From NCBI RefSeq assembly GCF_000003815.2, contig NC_049983.1:24081710-24143709 (forward strand): a DNA stretch of 62,000 bases. Reading direction: 5' to 3'. The notes beneath the pieces are model-generated. The model searched no databases. It worked only from the letters and a program-made list of their open reading frames with translations, and had not been told where the DNA came from. Both the position numbers and the translations under genes were made by a program. Within the stretch, counting starts at the first letter, position 1. Every line of letters begins with the position of its first letter. This DNA is from Branchiostoma floridae. Lineage: Eukaryota; Chordata; Leptocardii; Amphioxiformes; Branchiostomatidae. This document shows positions 11,052-21,939 of this stretch, piece by piece.

Positions 11052-14000
11052 GAGCGTTCCTGATCCCATACTTCATCTTCTTGGTGGCAGGGGGCGTTCC
11101 TGTCTTCTTCCTGGAGATCTTCCTGGGCCAGTTTATGAGCCAGGGCGGCATCGGCTGCTGGAAGATATGTCCAATACTTCAGGGTAAGTTGAAAATAAAC
11201 TAAATAAACAACAACAAAAACAGGATATAGAAGAATTCTTTTTCACAACCAGTAGGCACTTACTTCGCTAACGTTTCGATGTGGGACCGCGTGGCGCAGC
11301 GGTAGGATTTGTGCCTCGTGAGGTTGCGGGTTCGAATCCGTCTACGTGTCACCGATCTTGTGCCCTTGGGAAAGGCACTTTACACGGCTTTCCTCACTTT
11401 ACTCAGGTGAAAATGAGTACCTAGCTTCGGCTAGGGCCGTCCCTCGGATAGGACGTTAAATGGAGGTCCCGTGTATGGGGAGAGTCACACACCATGCACG
11501 TTAAAGAACCCCCACACGTGCGATGGTGCGGTCAATAATGACCAGTCACTTCCGAACGAGAATTAAAAACACGCGACCTTATTGACACGTGATCTTCCGT
11601 ATACGTGACGTCAGCAATTGGTCAAATGTGCCAGGGACTTTATATCATTCACCGTCTTTGTTTAGTGATGGCTGGACGTGACTGGTAATCATTGATCCTG
11701 AAGAAGGCTACAGTGGTCGTTGGAAGAAAGCATTGTACTATGATTATTACTCACACAGATCAGCTTCAATGATAACTCATTTACCATATTGTTGCTGCAT
11801 GTTTCAGGCATCGGGTTTGCCACCACTGTGATCTGCTTCCTGGGGAACATCTACTACATCATCATCCTGAACTGGGCGGCGTACTTCTTCGGCCGCTCCT
11901 TCACTTCTCTGCTGCCCTGGTCACACTGCGAGAACCCATGGAACACGGAATAGTAAGAAATTACAGTCAATGCAACCCATAATAAGCATAACTCATGGAT
12001 AAAGTGTACGTACATTTAGTAAGACTCCGTAAGACTCCTAAACAAAACTCCATAACCCATGGACACATTGTACCGATAAGGAACTGCATTTGTAATCTTA
12101 AGTCTTAAACACAACCCAATAACCCACCGGCATTGAGTTGTAAGTAACTACATTAAACTCTTAAGACTTAACCATAACCCAATAACTGTAGGACACGAAG
12201 TCGTATGGTCACATTAATTCATTTGATTTGTTATCAGCCATTTAAACCAAAAAAGTAGCAACAGGACAAGATACATATTGCGTCGCCTCATTCGCAGACT
12301 TCTAGCAGCACTGGCTTTTATATTTGCGGGACTGATGATTCGCGCGATTAACAACGTGGGCTAATGTTCGCTAATGCCGGCAGAGGGGCTTCCGCGCAAA
12401 TCAGCGCTACCGCGAAAATGAAAGCCAGCGTTTCTAGAAGTCTGCGAAGGAGGCTAAATATTACGGCCTGAGTACAAACCTCAGACAATATTCACTCCCC
12501 GAAAGTGTGTGAACCAAGACACAGATTTCCCTTGGACTTGACAAACTCCTGTAGGCATTCCATATAAGCAGTATTCTAAAAGAATTTTTAGTTGAATTGA
12601 TGGAGATGTTAAAACAAATCTTGACTAGTGTTATCCATTTTACAACGTCAACGCTATGTGAATCTGTTTCATTTCCCAGCTGTACGACCAACTTCACCAA
12701 ACCAGACACCGGTGCTATGAACATGACCAACGCCACCATGGACGGCAACATGACAGCCTTCAACACGACCAACGCCACCTTACAGATCTCTCCTGTGGTC
12801 GAGTTCTGGGAGTAAGTTTGGGAAAGATAGCTCGGGACTTTATGTTGGACAAAATCGTCAGTAGGCCAGATTCCCAGGCATTGCTATTTCTATACTTGAT
12901 AAGTGGCCTGTGTGTTTTTGCAGGAAGTACTGAATATGCTCTGCTTATCAGAAAAGGGTGTTTTACCAAAATCAAATCAAATTAGAAATCAGATTTGAAA
13001 ATCAGGGTTGCAAAAGTTTAATTTTTTGCCTGTTTCGTAGATAGTCAAATATTGTCCTGTGTTTTTGCAATATGCTCTGTCAACCAAGACAAAACGCATC
13101 TAAATCGAATCTGAATGGATTTGAGAAGATCAAATAGATTGAGTAGATCAAATTTTCTTGCCTGCTTTTTAAGTGGCGTCCCCCTTACGTATACGTTTCT
13201 GCAGGAACAAAGTACTGAACATGTCAGAGGGAGTGGGTGAGCTTGGGGAGGTTCAGTGGGACCTAGCCGTGTGTCTGCTCTGTGTCTGGATCGTCGTCTA
13301 CTTCTGCGTCTTCAAGGGGGTCAAGTCCACGGGCAAGGTAGGGTCACGGCTGCTTCTTAAAAGGGACGATTACTAACATTTACTTAGAGAATAGGTTAGC
13401 CTGGGTCATGATCAAGTCCACGGGCAAGGTAAGGTCACAATGGGCTTCTCTAAAGGGGTGAAAATAAATAAGAGACTGGTTGTCGACCATACTTTAGAAC
13501 CAGAGGGTTTGCAGTTCCAATCCCGATTGTTATGTCGTTGCCCTCCTCCTTTTTTTGCTTCAGATGTAGGGATATGTCATCTTTAATCCAATGTATATCG
13601 TAAATGTAAATGGAGGCAGTGCTATTCTGCTCCGAAAAAGGATTTTCAATCACTATCCATATCAATGAAGCAGGCATATGCTGACTACCATGTTGGTTTC
13701 CTTGATCACCACTCAAGCAATAGTTATTTCATCAGGTTGGTAGAAAATAAGATATTGGAGAATTCCTCTTCACAACTCTTCTGGTACTTTCGGTAGTGGC
13801 GCTACATGGACTTGGACCTGGTAACAAACAGACACCTTATGCTAATCGTGAACACACCCAGCGGTACCCGCAAGGTATCCGGCAGTCCACCGGGACAAAT
13901 TTGTGGCTTCAGAGCTGGACAGCCCCTACGGGCAGCGGTGCAAATGTGACAATAGCATAACAGTCTCCCCTCCCTACATGTATGCTCCCTTTCCCAGGTG

Positions 14001-17000
14001 GTGTACTTCACCGCTACCTTCCCCTACGTGATGCTGACCGTCCTGCTGATCCGGGGCGTCACGTTAGAGGGCGCTGCCGATGGGCTCTTCTTCTACCTGA
14101 ATCCGGACTTGGAGAGACTGAAGGATCACAAGGTGTGTATCTCATTTGTCCTTGTCTCCTCGCCTGGTCTCTCTAGGACCACAGATTAGATAGAACCATT
14201 GCAGTTTTGAGGGGTGGGTATAGGCTATAAGAACAACTTTTAGGACCATGGACAGAACCATTGCACAGTTTAGAGAGGTGGCTAAGTAAAAAAAAAAACT
14301 ATACAGTTACCATCATGGACAGAATCATTGTACTGTCGAGGGGGGGCTAGGTTATTGGAAATAGTGTGTAGAGATTGAAATTTTATTCCCTACCAAGTAT
14401 CATCTAAGCTGCCTGAGTTTGCCATGTATTGCATTTTCTGCAATTTCAATAAATATAAATATGAACTTATAAAGTATATGGAAGTATGTTTGGTTGTCAC
14501 GCATCAACGGTTCATCACAAAGGACCACCAGTGAAATCTTGACTACATATACATGTATAGGCAAACAATAGAGCATACTTTTATGGGGGAATAACTAAAA
14601 TCTTACATTTCTAAGTATTTGTAAGTATTTCTTAGAAACACATAAATGTTTGCAACTTTTTTTTTTCAATAATTTATATTTATTTCATGATGTTTGTTTT
14701 TCAGGTGTGGATCGACGCAGGGACACAGATTTTCTTCTCGTTTGCCATCGGCGTGGGTTGTATGACGGCACTGGGCAGCTACAACAAGTTCCACAACGAC
14801 TCCTACAAGTAGGTGGCTCATTACCCTAATTTGATTTACGTGGCATGTTGCTAGGGGCTCGGGAAAGACTCGTAGCCGCTGAGCGCTGTTCTCTGGCAAC
14901 CAGCAGGGTAGTGGCTCATGTACATAGCGACTGCTGGGAAATATTTGTTAGAGCTCGCTGAAAATTTGAAAGATGAAAGACAGACTGTGGACAGCACGCC
15001 AAGAATTTTCCTAGCTCTCTTTGAAAAGAAATGCTGTTACAGTAGATGACACGAAAGTTACTAGTTTGATTTTCCCCATCTGTAGACAGTGTTTCCTGAT
15101 TGCTGCAGTGAACTGTTTCACCAGTCTGTACTCCGGCCTGGTGGTGTTCTCAGTTCTCGGCTTCATGGCCAAGGAACAGGGGCTGGACATCAAGGATGTG
15201 GCCGCCTCAGGTACCTTAGAAACGGTTAGATCGGGGGACGGGGGGTAATTTTGCGTTAGGAGGGGAAAGGAGGTTCTTGTGGTGTTTTGTAATTGAAAAA
15301 GACAGAATATTTTCGCTTTGTGATAATTTCGAATTCACAGTGAGAGCTCAACGCATAGAAGGTGAACATAAACAGCCCCACGAATATTTCACATTTCATG
15401 ACAGTGTCATTTTAGTGCCTTCCAGCTATGGAAGTGTCCATCATTTGTTTGAATTTTAATGTTAACGTTACCAGAAAGTACACATGCTAGGATGGCTGCA
15501 GTTTTCCCTGCACTCATCTGATTATAAAAGATATGAGAAAAAGATCACGGTCAGTATAACCAACGAAACCACATCAACAATTTGCAGGACCTGGCCTGGT
15601 GTTCATCGCGTACCCGCGAGCGCTGTCGCTGATGCCGCTCGCCCGGCTGTGGTCATGTCTCTTCTTCTTCATGATCATTCTGGTCGGGCTGGACAGCGAG
15701 GTAAGGGTAGGGAGGGAAAGGCACCAAATGCCACACCAATCAAATAGTTGGTTCCCACTGCGGCTTAAAATATGCTTATCAAAACTGGAGGAACATGAAA
15801 CAGAGAAACAATTCACTTGAAAGTATTCATCTGCTTTTACAGCATGCTACTGTAAAGTGACAAGCTATGTTGTCACACTTGATACTGCAAACTCATTCAT
15901 TCGCACGGACATGATTCAGCATAGTTGATCTAAAGAGGTTTTCTGCGTGTTTTACATTCGCGGTTGAAACACGATAGTAATTTGCGCCGATAAAGGTTAG
16001 ATATGCAGGCAAAAAGATACACCAAATAGCAGTTACTCAAGCAGCTGAATATGATCGTGGAAAATTGAAAACTTCCTCTAACTTTCGTCAATGTCCCTGG
16101 CCAAATGTAGGTGGTGCTAACTGACATATTTGACCTTTTTTCGATATCCAATTGCTTGAGTTGCTTGCTGTTTGGTCAAGGAGGTGACTGCAAGTTGCAA
16201 GCCTGCCGTGCATCGGAGACCCTCCGTCATGGAGCTTGATTTCCGTGATATCGGCATCTTTATAATATAATAATAAAGCAACAAGCGTTGTTGCTGTTCT
16301 TCTATCTACAGCTCTCAACTTTTCAAAATCGTCCCCAAAGTTACTCTATTGTCCTTGTTGCCCGACCATGCTGTTGTCAATTAGAGTGAACAATGAAAAC
16401 AATGCCGATAGTCGGTTGGGTGTATGTAAATCAAGACCAATTCGCACCCCAATGTTAATGTTTTTTTCACAAGTGAGTCGAAGATGGTTGAAAAGGGACA
16501 AATTATGAGCCGACTCCCTCCCCTCTTATGTAGTACAGTAGAAATACACTTTAAAAGCATTTCGCGGTGGCATGGTTTTGTGGTGGAGAGGTCACCAAGA
16601 TGTTAAAGATTTACAGTATGTTGACAGCAGCAATTGCGAGCCCTTCTTTCCCTTTTTCTCCCTCCCAGTTCGTGGGTGTGGAGGGTGTTGTCACTGCCGT
16701 GGTGGACATGATTCCATACCTGCGCCGCGGCTACAACCGCGAGCTCTTCATCGCCGGGATGTGCGTCTTCAACTTCCTGCTGGGACTCACCATGGTCACT
16801 AATGTAGGTACTGGAGACGGATCAAATTCTTCAGATCCAAGTTTTCTACCCAGCCCTCTAGTTTTAGCCTCATAATGCAGGCTCCGCGGATCGGTTGTCT
16901 GATAGTAGAAATTGGCCAAATCGAGTCAAAAGTACGCCAGGGGAGTCGGCCGGCCAGAGGAGTATTTTACCGTCGGTGAGGAAAATACTCCTCTGGCCGG

Positions 17001-18304
17001 CTGACTCCCCTAGCGCACTACTCTTATTTGTCCAATTTCTACAATTAGACCACCGATCCGCGGAGTCTGGTAGAGGCTACTCTAGTATTACCTTACCTTA
17101 AACATCAGAGACTACCAGTTGGCAAAGAGTATTTTTCCAGAGTTTTGTCTGAGGGTCAAACGTAGTTTCAGATGGTGAATATATCTTCAATAGCCTGGTC
17201 TTAGTTTTTTCTACCAGACAGAATGTCGTCTTGCTTCATCTTTACCATAGAATGAAGAATCAAGGGAACAAATGGATGTCGTCTAAGTTTTGCTACATTA
17301 AAATCAAATTGCTTGCTGCTCAAACCCACTTACGATTACGGGCTCTTGGACCCCAAAATGTCGGAGTTTAAGGGTTGAATTGAGCAAACAGTAAAAGTGA
17401 CTTTTCCCCAGTATCACCTTGCCCTGTAAGGCCCCCTTTCCACTAGACGGCGATCGTGCTGCGCTCTCACTGCGACCTAAATAAGATATGTGCAACCTTC
17501 GCTTTTACTCTGGGTATATCATAGAAAACGTAAAAGTGCGACTGAGAAGACAACAAAACACACAAGTTGTAAAAATATTCGTTTCTTTTCTATAGAATTC
17601 GTTGAGCGATCTGTCAAATTTTAGGTCGCAGAGAGAACGCGGCGAGAGCGCCGCCCTAGTGGAAAGGGGGTATTACTAGTGATTAATCAAATTGATGTAA
17701 CTACAGGAAAATGCTTTTTTAGTAGTCCTCACCTGTGTTTCTGTTACCCAGGGAGGAATTTACGTCTTCAAACTCTTCGAATACTACTCTGCTAGCGGGA
17801 TCGCCCTTCTTTTCATGGCCTTCTCCGAGTGTGTGGCCATCGCCTGGATCTTCGGTGGGTAGAGCAGGGATTCTTTTTTTTACTTCAAGTTTAACGCAAG
17901 TCAACCCACTTTAGGATTATTGTATCCGTCTGTAGATGCCTTTAAAGCGGAAATGCTGAACTCTACATACATACATGCAAAATGAACTCTATTTCATCTT
18001 AAGACTAGTACTTGACATGGTAAAAAGCTCCTAGTACTTATTGTGCAGACTTCAGTGTTTACATAATACTAAAAAAGTATCACTTCAATGCAAATGTAAT
18101 TTTGTCTGGGGTATATTGAAGCAGTATTTTTGTGAGAAGCAAACAGCCAGGGCCGATAGATAAGATGTGTGTCCCTGTTTCAGGAGTGAACCGTTTCTAT
18201 GACAGCATTGAGCTGATGGTCGGCTACAGGCCCCTGGTCTGGTTTAAAATCTGCTGGACAGTTCTCACACCTCTCATCATTGTGGTAAGTCTATTGTAAT
18301 GTTG

Positions 18305-18374
<70 letters not shown>

Positions 18375-20256
18375 CTATCTATCTATCTATCGATCTATCT
18401 ATCTATCTATATAAATGGTTTCAAAAAGTGGAAATACTGGTCTTTGTAAGATAAAAAGCGGTCATTTACGTACAGAATATAAAGTACATCAAGCAATTTG
18501 ATAGCTGCAATGGTACGTAAGACTTGTTACCAAGTCTGGTATTTTGAATAAATGCTTGAGAAATTAAGTGGAAGTCTGCTATGCTCTTTGTGAGCTAAAT
18601 CAGATCATGACTTTACGTACATAAAACAAAATAAACCGAACAACTTGGTAAGTGTTCCAAAGAGGCAAACATGTGAATTTGAGCAGCTTCTAAGATTCAT
18701 GAGATTCTCAGTCATGAACTGACAAAAGACAAGGGACGCTATTTGCTACGTCTGACTCTTTGGAGAATTTTCGTAGTATTTTTTTTCAAAATCCATTTTG
18801 CATCAACTTTTTTTACGAGTTTGCTCAGTTCTACGTGGATGTCTTAAGGTGGTATCTCACTGCACTTGCGTCACGCTTGCGTCACTGCGGCGTTCGAAAG
18901 ATACTCAACGAATTTCAGAGATAAAGAACGAATTTTCTTACTTTTTGTGTATTTTGTCGTCTTCTAAGTCATACTTTTCGGTATTACGCAATATCTAAAA
19001 TAGAAAAAATCGGAGAAATAAAAAAAAAACATTGACGCAGTGAACAACCTCCGCAGTGACGCAAGCTTGACGCAAGTGCAGTGAGAGTGCACCTTAACCT
19101 TTAACAACGTGGCTTTACTCACGGTCCTGTTTGCTCCGCCAGGGCATCATCCTGTTCATGTGCGTGACGTGGTCTCCCATGGAGTTTAAGCACTTCACGG
19201 GGACCTACTACTTCCCTACCTGGGCAGAGGGTATCGGGTGGGTCATGATGGCGATGGCCATCCTCTGTGTACCCGTCACAGCCGTGGTAAAGATGTGGCA
19301 GGCCAAGGGGACATTCCGGGAGGTGAGGGAGGATTGATTGTTATTGAGTGTGTGTGTGAGAGAGAGAGTGAGTGAGTGAGTGAATGAATGAGTGAGAGTG
19401 AGTGATTGAGTGAGTTAGAGAGAGTGAGTGAGTGATTGAGTGAGAGAGTGAGTGATTGAGTGAGTGAGTGAGAGTGAGTGATTGAGTGAGTGAGTGAGTG
19501 AGTGAGTGAATGGATGAGTGAGAGTGAGTGATTGAGTGAGTGAGTTAGAGAGAGTGAGTGATTGAGTGAGTGAGTTAGAGAGAGTGAGTGAGTGAGTGAG
19601 AGAGTGAGTGATTGAGTGAGTGAGTGAGTGATTGAGTGAGTGAGTGAGTGAGTGATTGAGTGAGTGATTGAGTGAGTGATTGAGTGAGTGTGATTGAGTG
19701 AGTGAGTGAGTGAGTGAGTGAAGATGGAAAGTCCTTGAATAAAGGCAGAATGTGTCCCTTTGCATCATTTCCACCAATATTCTAATTTCAAGATTTGCCA
19801 GACGATGGCACACTTCGGCAGTGTGGGAGGATTGATTATTTTGATTACCTGTGATCACATTACGCGCAACAGTTACGCCACCACACAAATGCAGAAGTAA
19901 TACCAGAATATGATACAAACTTCCTGGCACTTCAGATGTGGTCGCGTGATTGGTTATTCATTCAATCCCGAGGTCAGCATAAAATCTGGTTAATGTATTT
20001 TTTTGCTGTTAGAGCAAACTTTAACTATCTGGTGACACACGTATGGTAATGTTAGCTATTACAGGTACAGATGAATTATCATGATAATGATACCGTTCTG
20101 TCCCCGCAGCGTTGGCGAGAGGTGACCACGCCCCAGCTCCAGTACCACCAGCTGAGAGACAAGGACAAGCTGGCGCGGGGACTCAGATTCGACTCCGACC
20201 CCTCCACACACCCTCCCCCGTACTCCAGCCTTCAGCAGCACGATACAGAGCTGTAG
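11052..20256 (+). CDS. SLC6-type Na+/Cl- coupled solute transporter, gene 1 body (exons 2-14, no usable first exon)
   Basis: Exons: 11052-11183, 11808-11952, 12680-12811, 13205-13337, 13998-14132, 14705-14808, 15086-15210, 15588-15700, 16669-16803, 17752-17854, 18184-18284, 19143-19322, 20110-20256. All junctions are GT-AG, phases match genes 2 and 3, and there is no internal stop. The product covers TM2-TM12 of an SLC6 plasma-membrane transporter. The glycine where amine transporters have Asp in TM1, [12 protein letters not shown] in EL2 and the Glu-Arg/Arg-Trp-like C-terminal start place it nearest GABA, taurine and creatine carriers. EL2 has a Cys pair ([10 protein letters not shown]) and six N-glycosylation sequons. 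Gene-1-specific changes at usually conserved sites are MPLARLW for MPLAPLW (EL4) and GLDSE for GLDSQ (TM8). TM6 reads [13 protein letters not shown]. It ends in DTEL, a class I PDZ ligand. With both first exons broken it may be dying, or it may use a start I cannot see. Confidence 0.85.
11281..11760 (+). mobile_element. tRNA-derived SINE in gene 1 intron 2
   Basis: The head resembles a tRNA: box A TGGCGCAGCGGTAGG (11292-11306) and box B GGGTTCGAATCC (11328-11339), spaced as in a tRNA. The body has CTTTCCTCACTTTACTCAGGT and GTTAAAGAACCCCCACACG, which recur inverted or partial at 32300-32420, 54596-54680 and about 58071-58219. The 3' limit is approximate. Confidence 0.75.
11953..12679 (+). other. 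Gene 1 intron 3: decayed tandem repeats and a fold-back element
   Basis: The first 300 bp are degenerate roughly 80-bp repeats containing variants of AACCCATGGACAC followed by TAAGGAACT. This is the decayed form of the exon 3 end repeated in genes 2 and 3. At 12285-12455 lies a fold-back element whose arms carry CTTCGCAGACTTCTAGaa-like complementarity (TTCGCAGACTTCTAG against CTAGAAGTCTGCGAA). Confidence 0.65.
13412..13438 (+). repeat. Echo of exon 5 end plus donor in gene 1 intron 5
   Basis: TCAAGTCCACGGGCAAG followed by GTAAGGTCAC repeats the last 17 coding bases of exon 5 and its donor (GTAGGGTCAC) 91 bp downstream. It provides a second consensus donor. Confidence 0.85.
14906..14920 (+). 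repeat. Echo of exon 7 donor region in gene 1 intron 7
   Basis: GGGTAGTGGCTCATG resembles the exon 7 junction AAGTAGGTGGCTCATTAC about 100 bp upstream. It is short, so the match is weaker than the other echoes. Confidence 0.4.
15701..16668 (+). other. Gene 1 intron 9
   Basis: No exon or clear mobile element seen, and no similarity to intron 9 of genes 2 and 3 beyond the exon edges. Confidence 0.5.
16879..17068. mobile_element. Fold-back MITE in gene 1 intron 10
   Basis: An almost full-length inverted repeat. The left end CTCCGCGGATCGGT pairs with the right end ACCGATCCGCGGAG, and the centre is CCAGAGGAGTATTTT against AAAATACTCCTCTGG with a loop of about 13 bases. A non-autonomous DNA transposon is the simplest reading. 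Confidence 0.75.
17429..17671. mobile_element. Second fold-back MITE in gene 1 intron 10
   Basis: Terminal inverted repeats CCCCCTTTCCACTAGACGGCG and the matching CGCCCTAGTGGAAAGGGGG, followed inward by CTGCGACCTAAA against TTTAGGTCGCAGA. It has no coding capacity. Confidence 0.75.
18306..18412. repeat. (TATC)n microsatellite
   Basis: About 26 near-perfect tetranucleotide units just after exon 12 of gene 1. It is absent from the same intron of genes 2 and 3. Confidence 0.97.
18848..19093. mobile_element. piggyBac-like MITE, copy in gene 1 intron 12
   Basis: It is flanked by TTAA on both sides (18844-18847 and 19094-19097). The arms carry TCACTGCACTTGCGTCACGC against GCTTGACGCAAGTGCAGTGA. 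A TTAA target duplication is typical of piggyBac-type elements. Two further copies lie at 23206-23445 and about 42817-43060, in a different intron, so insertion was independent. Confidence 0.8.
19344..19722. repeat. (GTGA)n-type microsatellite, gene 1 intron 13
   Basis: Irregular GAGT/GAGTGATT repeats starting right after the exon 13 donor. Gene 2 has a shorter homologue (39134-39425), and gene 3 lacks it. Confidence 0.95.
19813..19846 (+). repeat. Echo of exon 13 end in gene 1 intron 13
   Basis: CTTCGGCAGTG followed by TGGGAGGATTGATTATTTTG resembles the exon 13 junction (ATTCCGGGAGGTGAGGGAGG, then ATTGATTGTTATTG) about 500 bp upstream. The gene 2 homologue is 39514-39545. Confidence 0.6.
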
Positions 20257-20423
20257 GCGGGGGGACTCAGCTTCGACTCCGTCCCCTCCTCACCCCCTCC
20301 CCGTACTCCAGCCTTCAGCAGAATGATACAGAGTTGTAGTTGGGGGAACCCAGCTTCGACTCCGACCCCTCCACACCCCCTCCCCCGTACTCCAGTCATA
20401 AGCAGCACGATACAGAGCTGTAG
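20173..20423 (+). repeat. Tandem copies of the gene 1 C-terminal coding end
   Basis: Three copies of an 83-84 bp unit whose first copy is the end of the coding sequence ([20 protein letters not shown], stop at 20254-20256). The second copy has lost one base (83 bp, stop triplet 20337-20339), and the third ends at 20423. Every copy ends in GAG-(C/T)TG-TAG. Confidence 0.9.
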
Positions 20424-21339
20424 GCTGGGGCATAGTCAAGGAAAAAAAGCAAGCACGGGGAAAACCCTATGTTCAGACACCCCTATCTTTCTACCGTATC
20501 AAAAGCTGTCCAGAACATGACGTATCAAACCAGATGTTCCGCTGCAGTAACAGCAGAAAGCCACTAGGGGGGCAGAAAATCTGTACCTTACCGTACCTTT
20601 CTACGCTGCATTACATTGGCTGCGTCACTGCAGCCGGGAGATTTGAAAGGCGATCAACAGACTTCATCGATAGAAACGTGTGTTTTCTTGTCTTCTTTGT
20701 CATACGTTTTGTATGATATTCTCATTTGAAGTCAAGGGTAACACACATTTAATTTATTACGCAGCGACGCCGCAAACGTGATGCAGTCCAGTGAGTCCCT
20801 ACATTGTTGGGGGTGTCGGAAATAGTGATATCGGGATATGAGGGCGTAACCCAGTAGCCCACTACTTCTCTGATGTCACGTTTTGTGTCGAAACTTGAAG
20901 TGTAATCCTACGATTTTCGTATGATTTTGCAAGCCTTGTCCACAGATGGTCCAATGTCTCTACGAACCTTCTTCCCTTTGAGACCACTTTATTTGCTTGC
21001 CGTCTCCTTCACAACCCCCCCCCCCCTTTTACTCTTCTTCCTCAGACAAGTAAGGAGATTGATCTGGACCAGACCATCACCATATCACCATGGTAGCTAA
21101 CACGCTGCAGTGTTTGATTACAACATGTAGCAAGTGGTAGGACAGGAGCTGGGTATCATATGATATTATAGGAATGTGTTTGAGTAAGTGGAGAAGTGTT
21201 GTGTTGTGGCTTCTTGTCTTATGGCGTTTTATGTAAACTACACACCAAGAACAAGGTCACGCGCGCCAACACACACACACGCACACTCACACACACACAC
21301 ACGCACACCAACGAACAAGCATACGTACAAACACAAACT
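20424..21339 (+). other. Between genes 1 and 2
   Basis: Nearly identical to 39958-40874 downstream of gene 2, so it belongs to the recent duplication. It contains a poly-C run near 21016 and a CA-rich stretch at 21262-21332. No clear AATAAA was found close to the gene 1 stop. Confidence 0.6.
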
Positions 21340-21728
21340 CGCGCTGACAGACAAGGAAAACACGAGAGTTCTCTACCTTGGAGCAAAACATTTATAAAAT
21401 GTCTCCTCCCATATAACCGGCTAGATTGACCTGTCCTTGACCTGACCTCGGGTTGGCCTCACCAATCCGCCGCCCAGTTGGTATGTTGCTATAAAACATG
21501 ACCTTAGATAACCCCTTGACTTCACACCCCAAGGCAAGGGGTCGCATGTCGAGTGTTTGCAGGAATGCATATGGGCAGGTTGTTAATTGAACTCCAGGGT
21601 ATTCTATTAGTGCTACAAGGTCGGCTGATTCCAAACGGCCGTTGTCGGGCTCACATCGGTTTCTTACATGAAATTCTTCAAGGTACCGTCTATCAAGGTG
21701 TTTTGGGATATTTTCTAGCCGCACGAAA
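21340..21728 (+). promoter_or_regulatory. 5' region of gene 2 exon 1a
   Basis: The same landmarks as before gene 1 exon 1a, here with an intact junction to AAAATGG, which has A at -3 and G at +4, a good start context. It extends upstream through GCGCTGACAGACAAGGAAAAC, shared only by the type-a first exons. Confidence 0.55.
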
Positions 21729-21939
21729 ATGGCGGGGAACGAGGAAAGTTACACCGATGCGTTGGACCTGACGGCAACCAACGGAGCTGCCAATGTGGAT
21801 GAGAAGGAAGAAGGATCGGAGACCGACAAGCGGCCGACTTGGGGTCACAAGGTGGAGTTTATCCTGTCGTGTGTCGGCTTTGCGGTCGGGTTTGGGAACG
21901 TGTGGAGGTTTCCATACCTTTGCTACAGGAACGGCGGAG
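21729..21939 (+). CDS. SLC6 gene 2, first exon 1a
   Basis: Starts [15 protein letters not shown], has an acidic linker ([16 protein letters not shown]) and TM1 [12 protein letters not shown] then [16 protein letters not shown], ending in phase 1 at GTAAG. TM1 carries the NVWRFP stretch of Na+ and substrate contacts common to SLC6. The phase fits exon 2 at 27813. Spliced to exons 2-14 it gives 631 residues. Confidence 0.85.

Noticed and set aside
11281-11352. A functional tRNA gene
   Set aside because: Boxes A and B are present but no complete cloverleaf follows, and the downstream body is a known-type SINE repeat seen elsewhere in the window.
17560-18310. CRISPR-like or regulatory array near the TATC tract
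   Set aside because: Simple-sequence tract without spacers in an animal intron.
19415-19930. Minus-strand frame of Ser/Leu/Thr/His repeats (SLTHSLTQS)
   Set aside because: Translation of the GTGA microsatellite; the same applies to 39090-39632.
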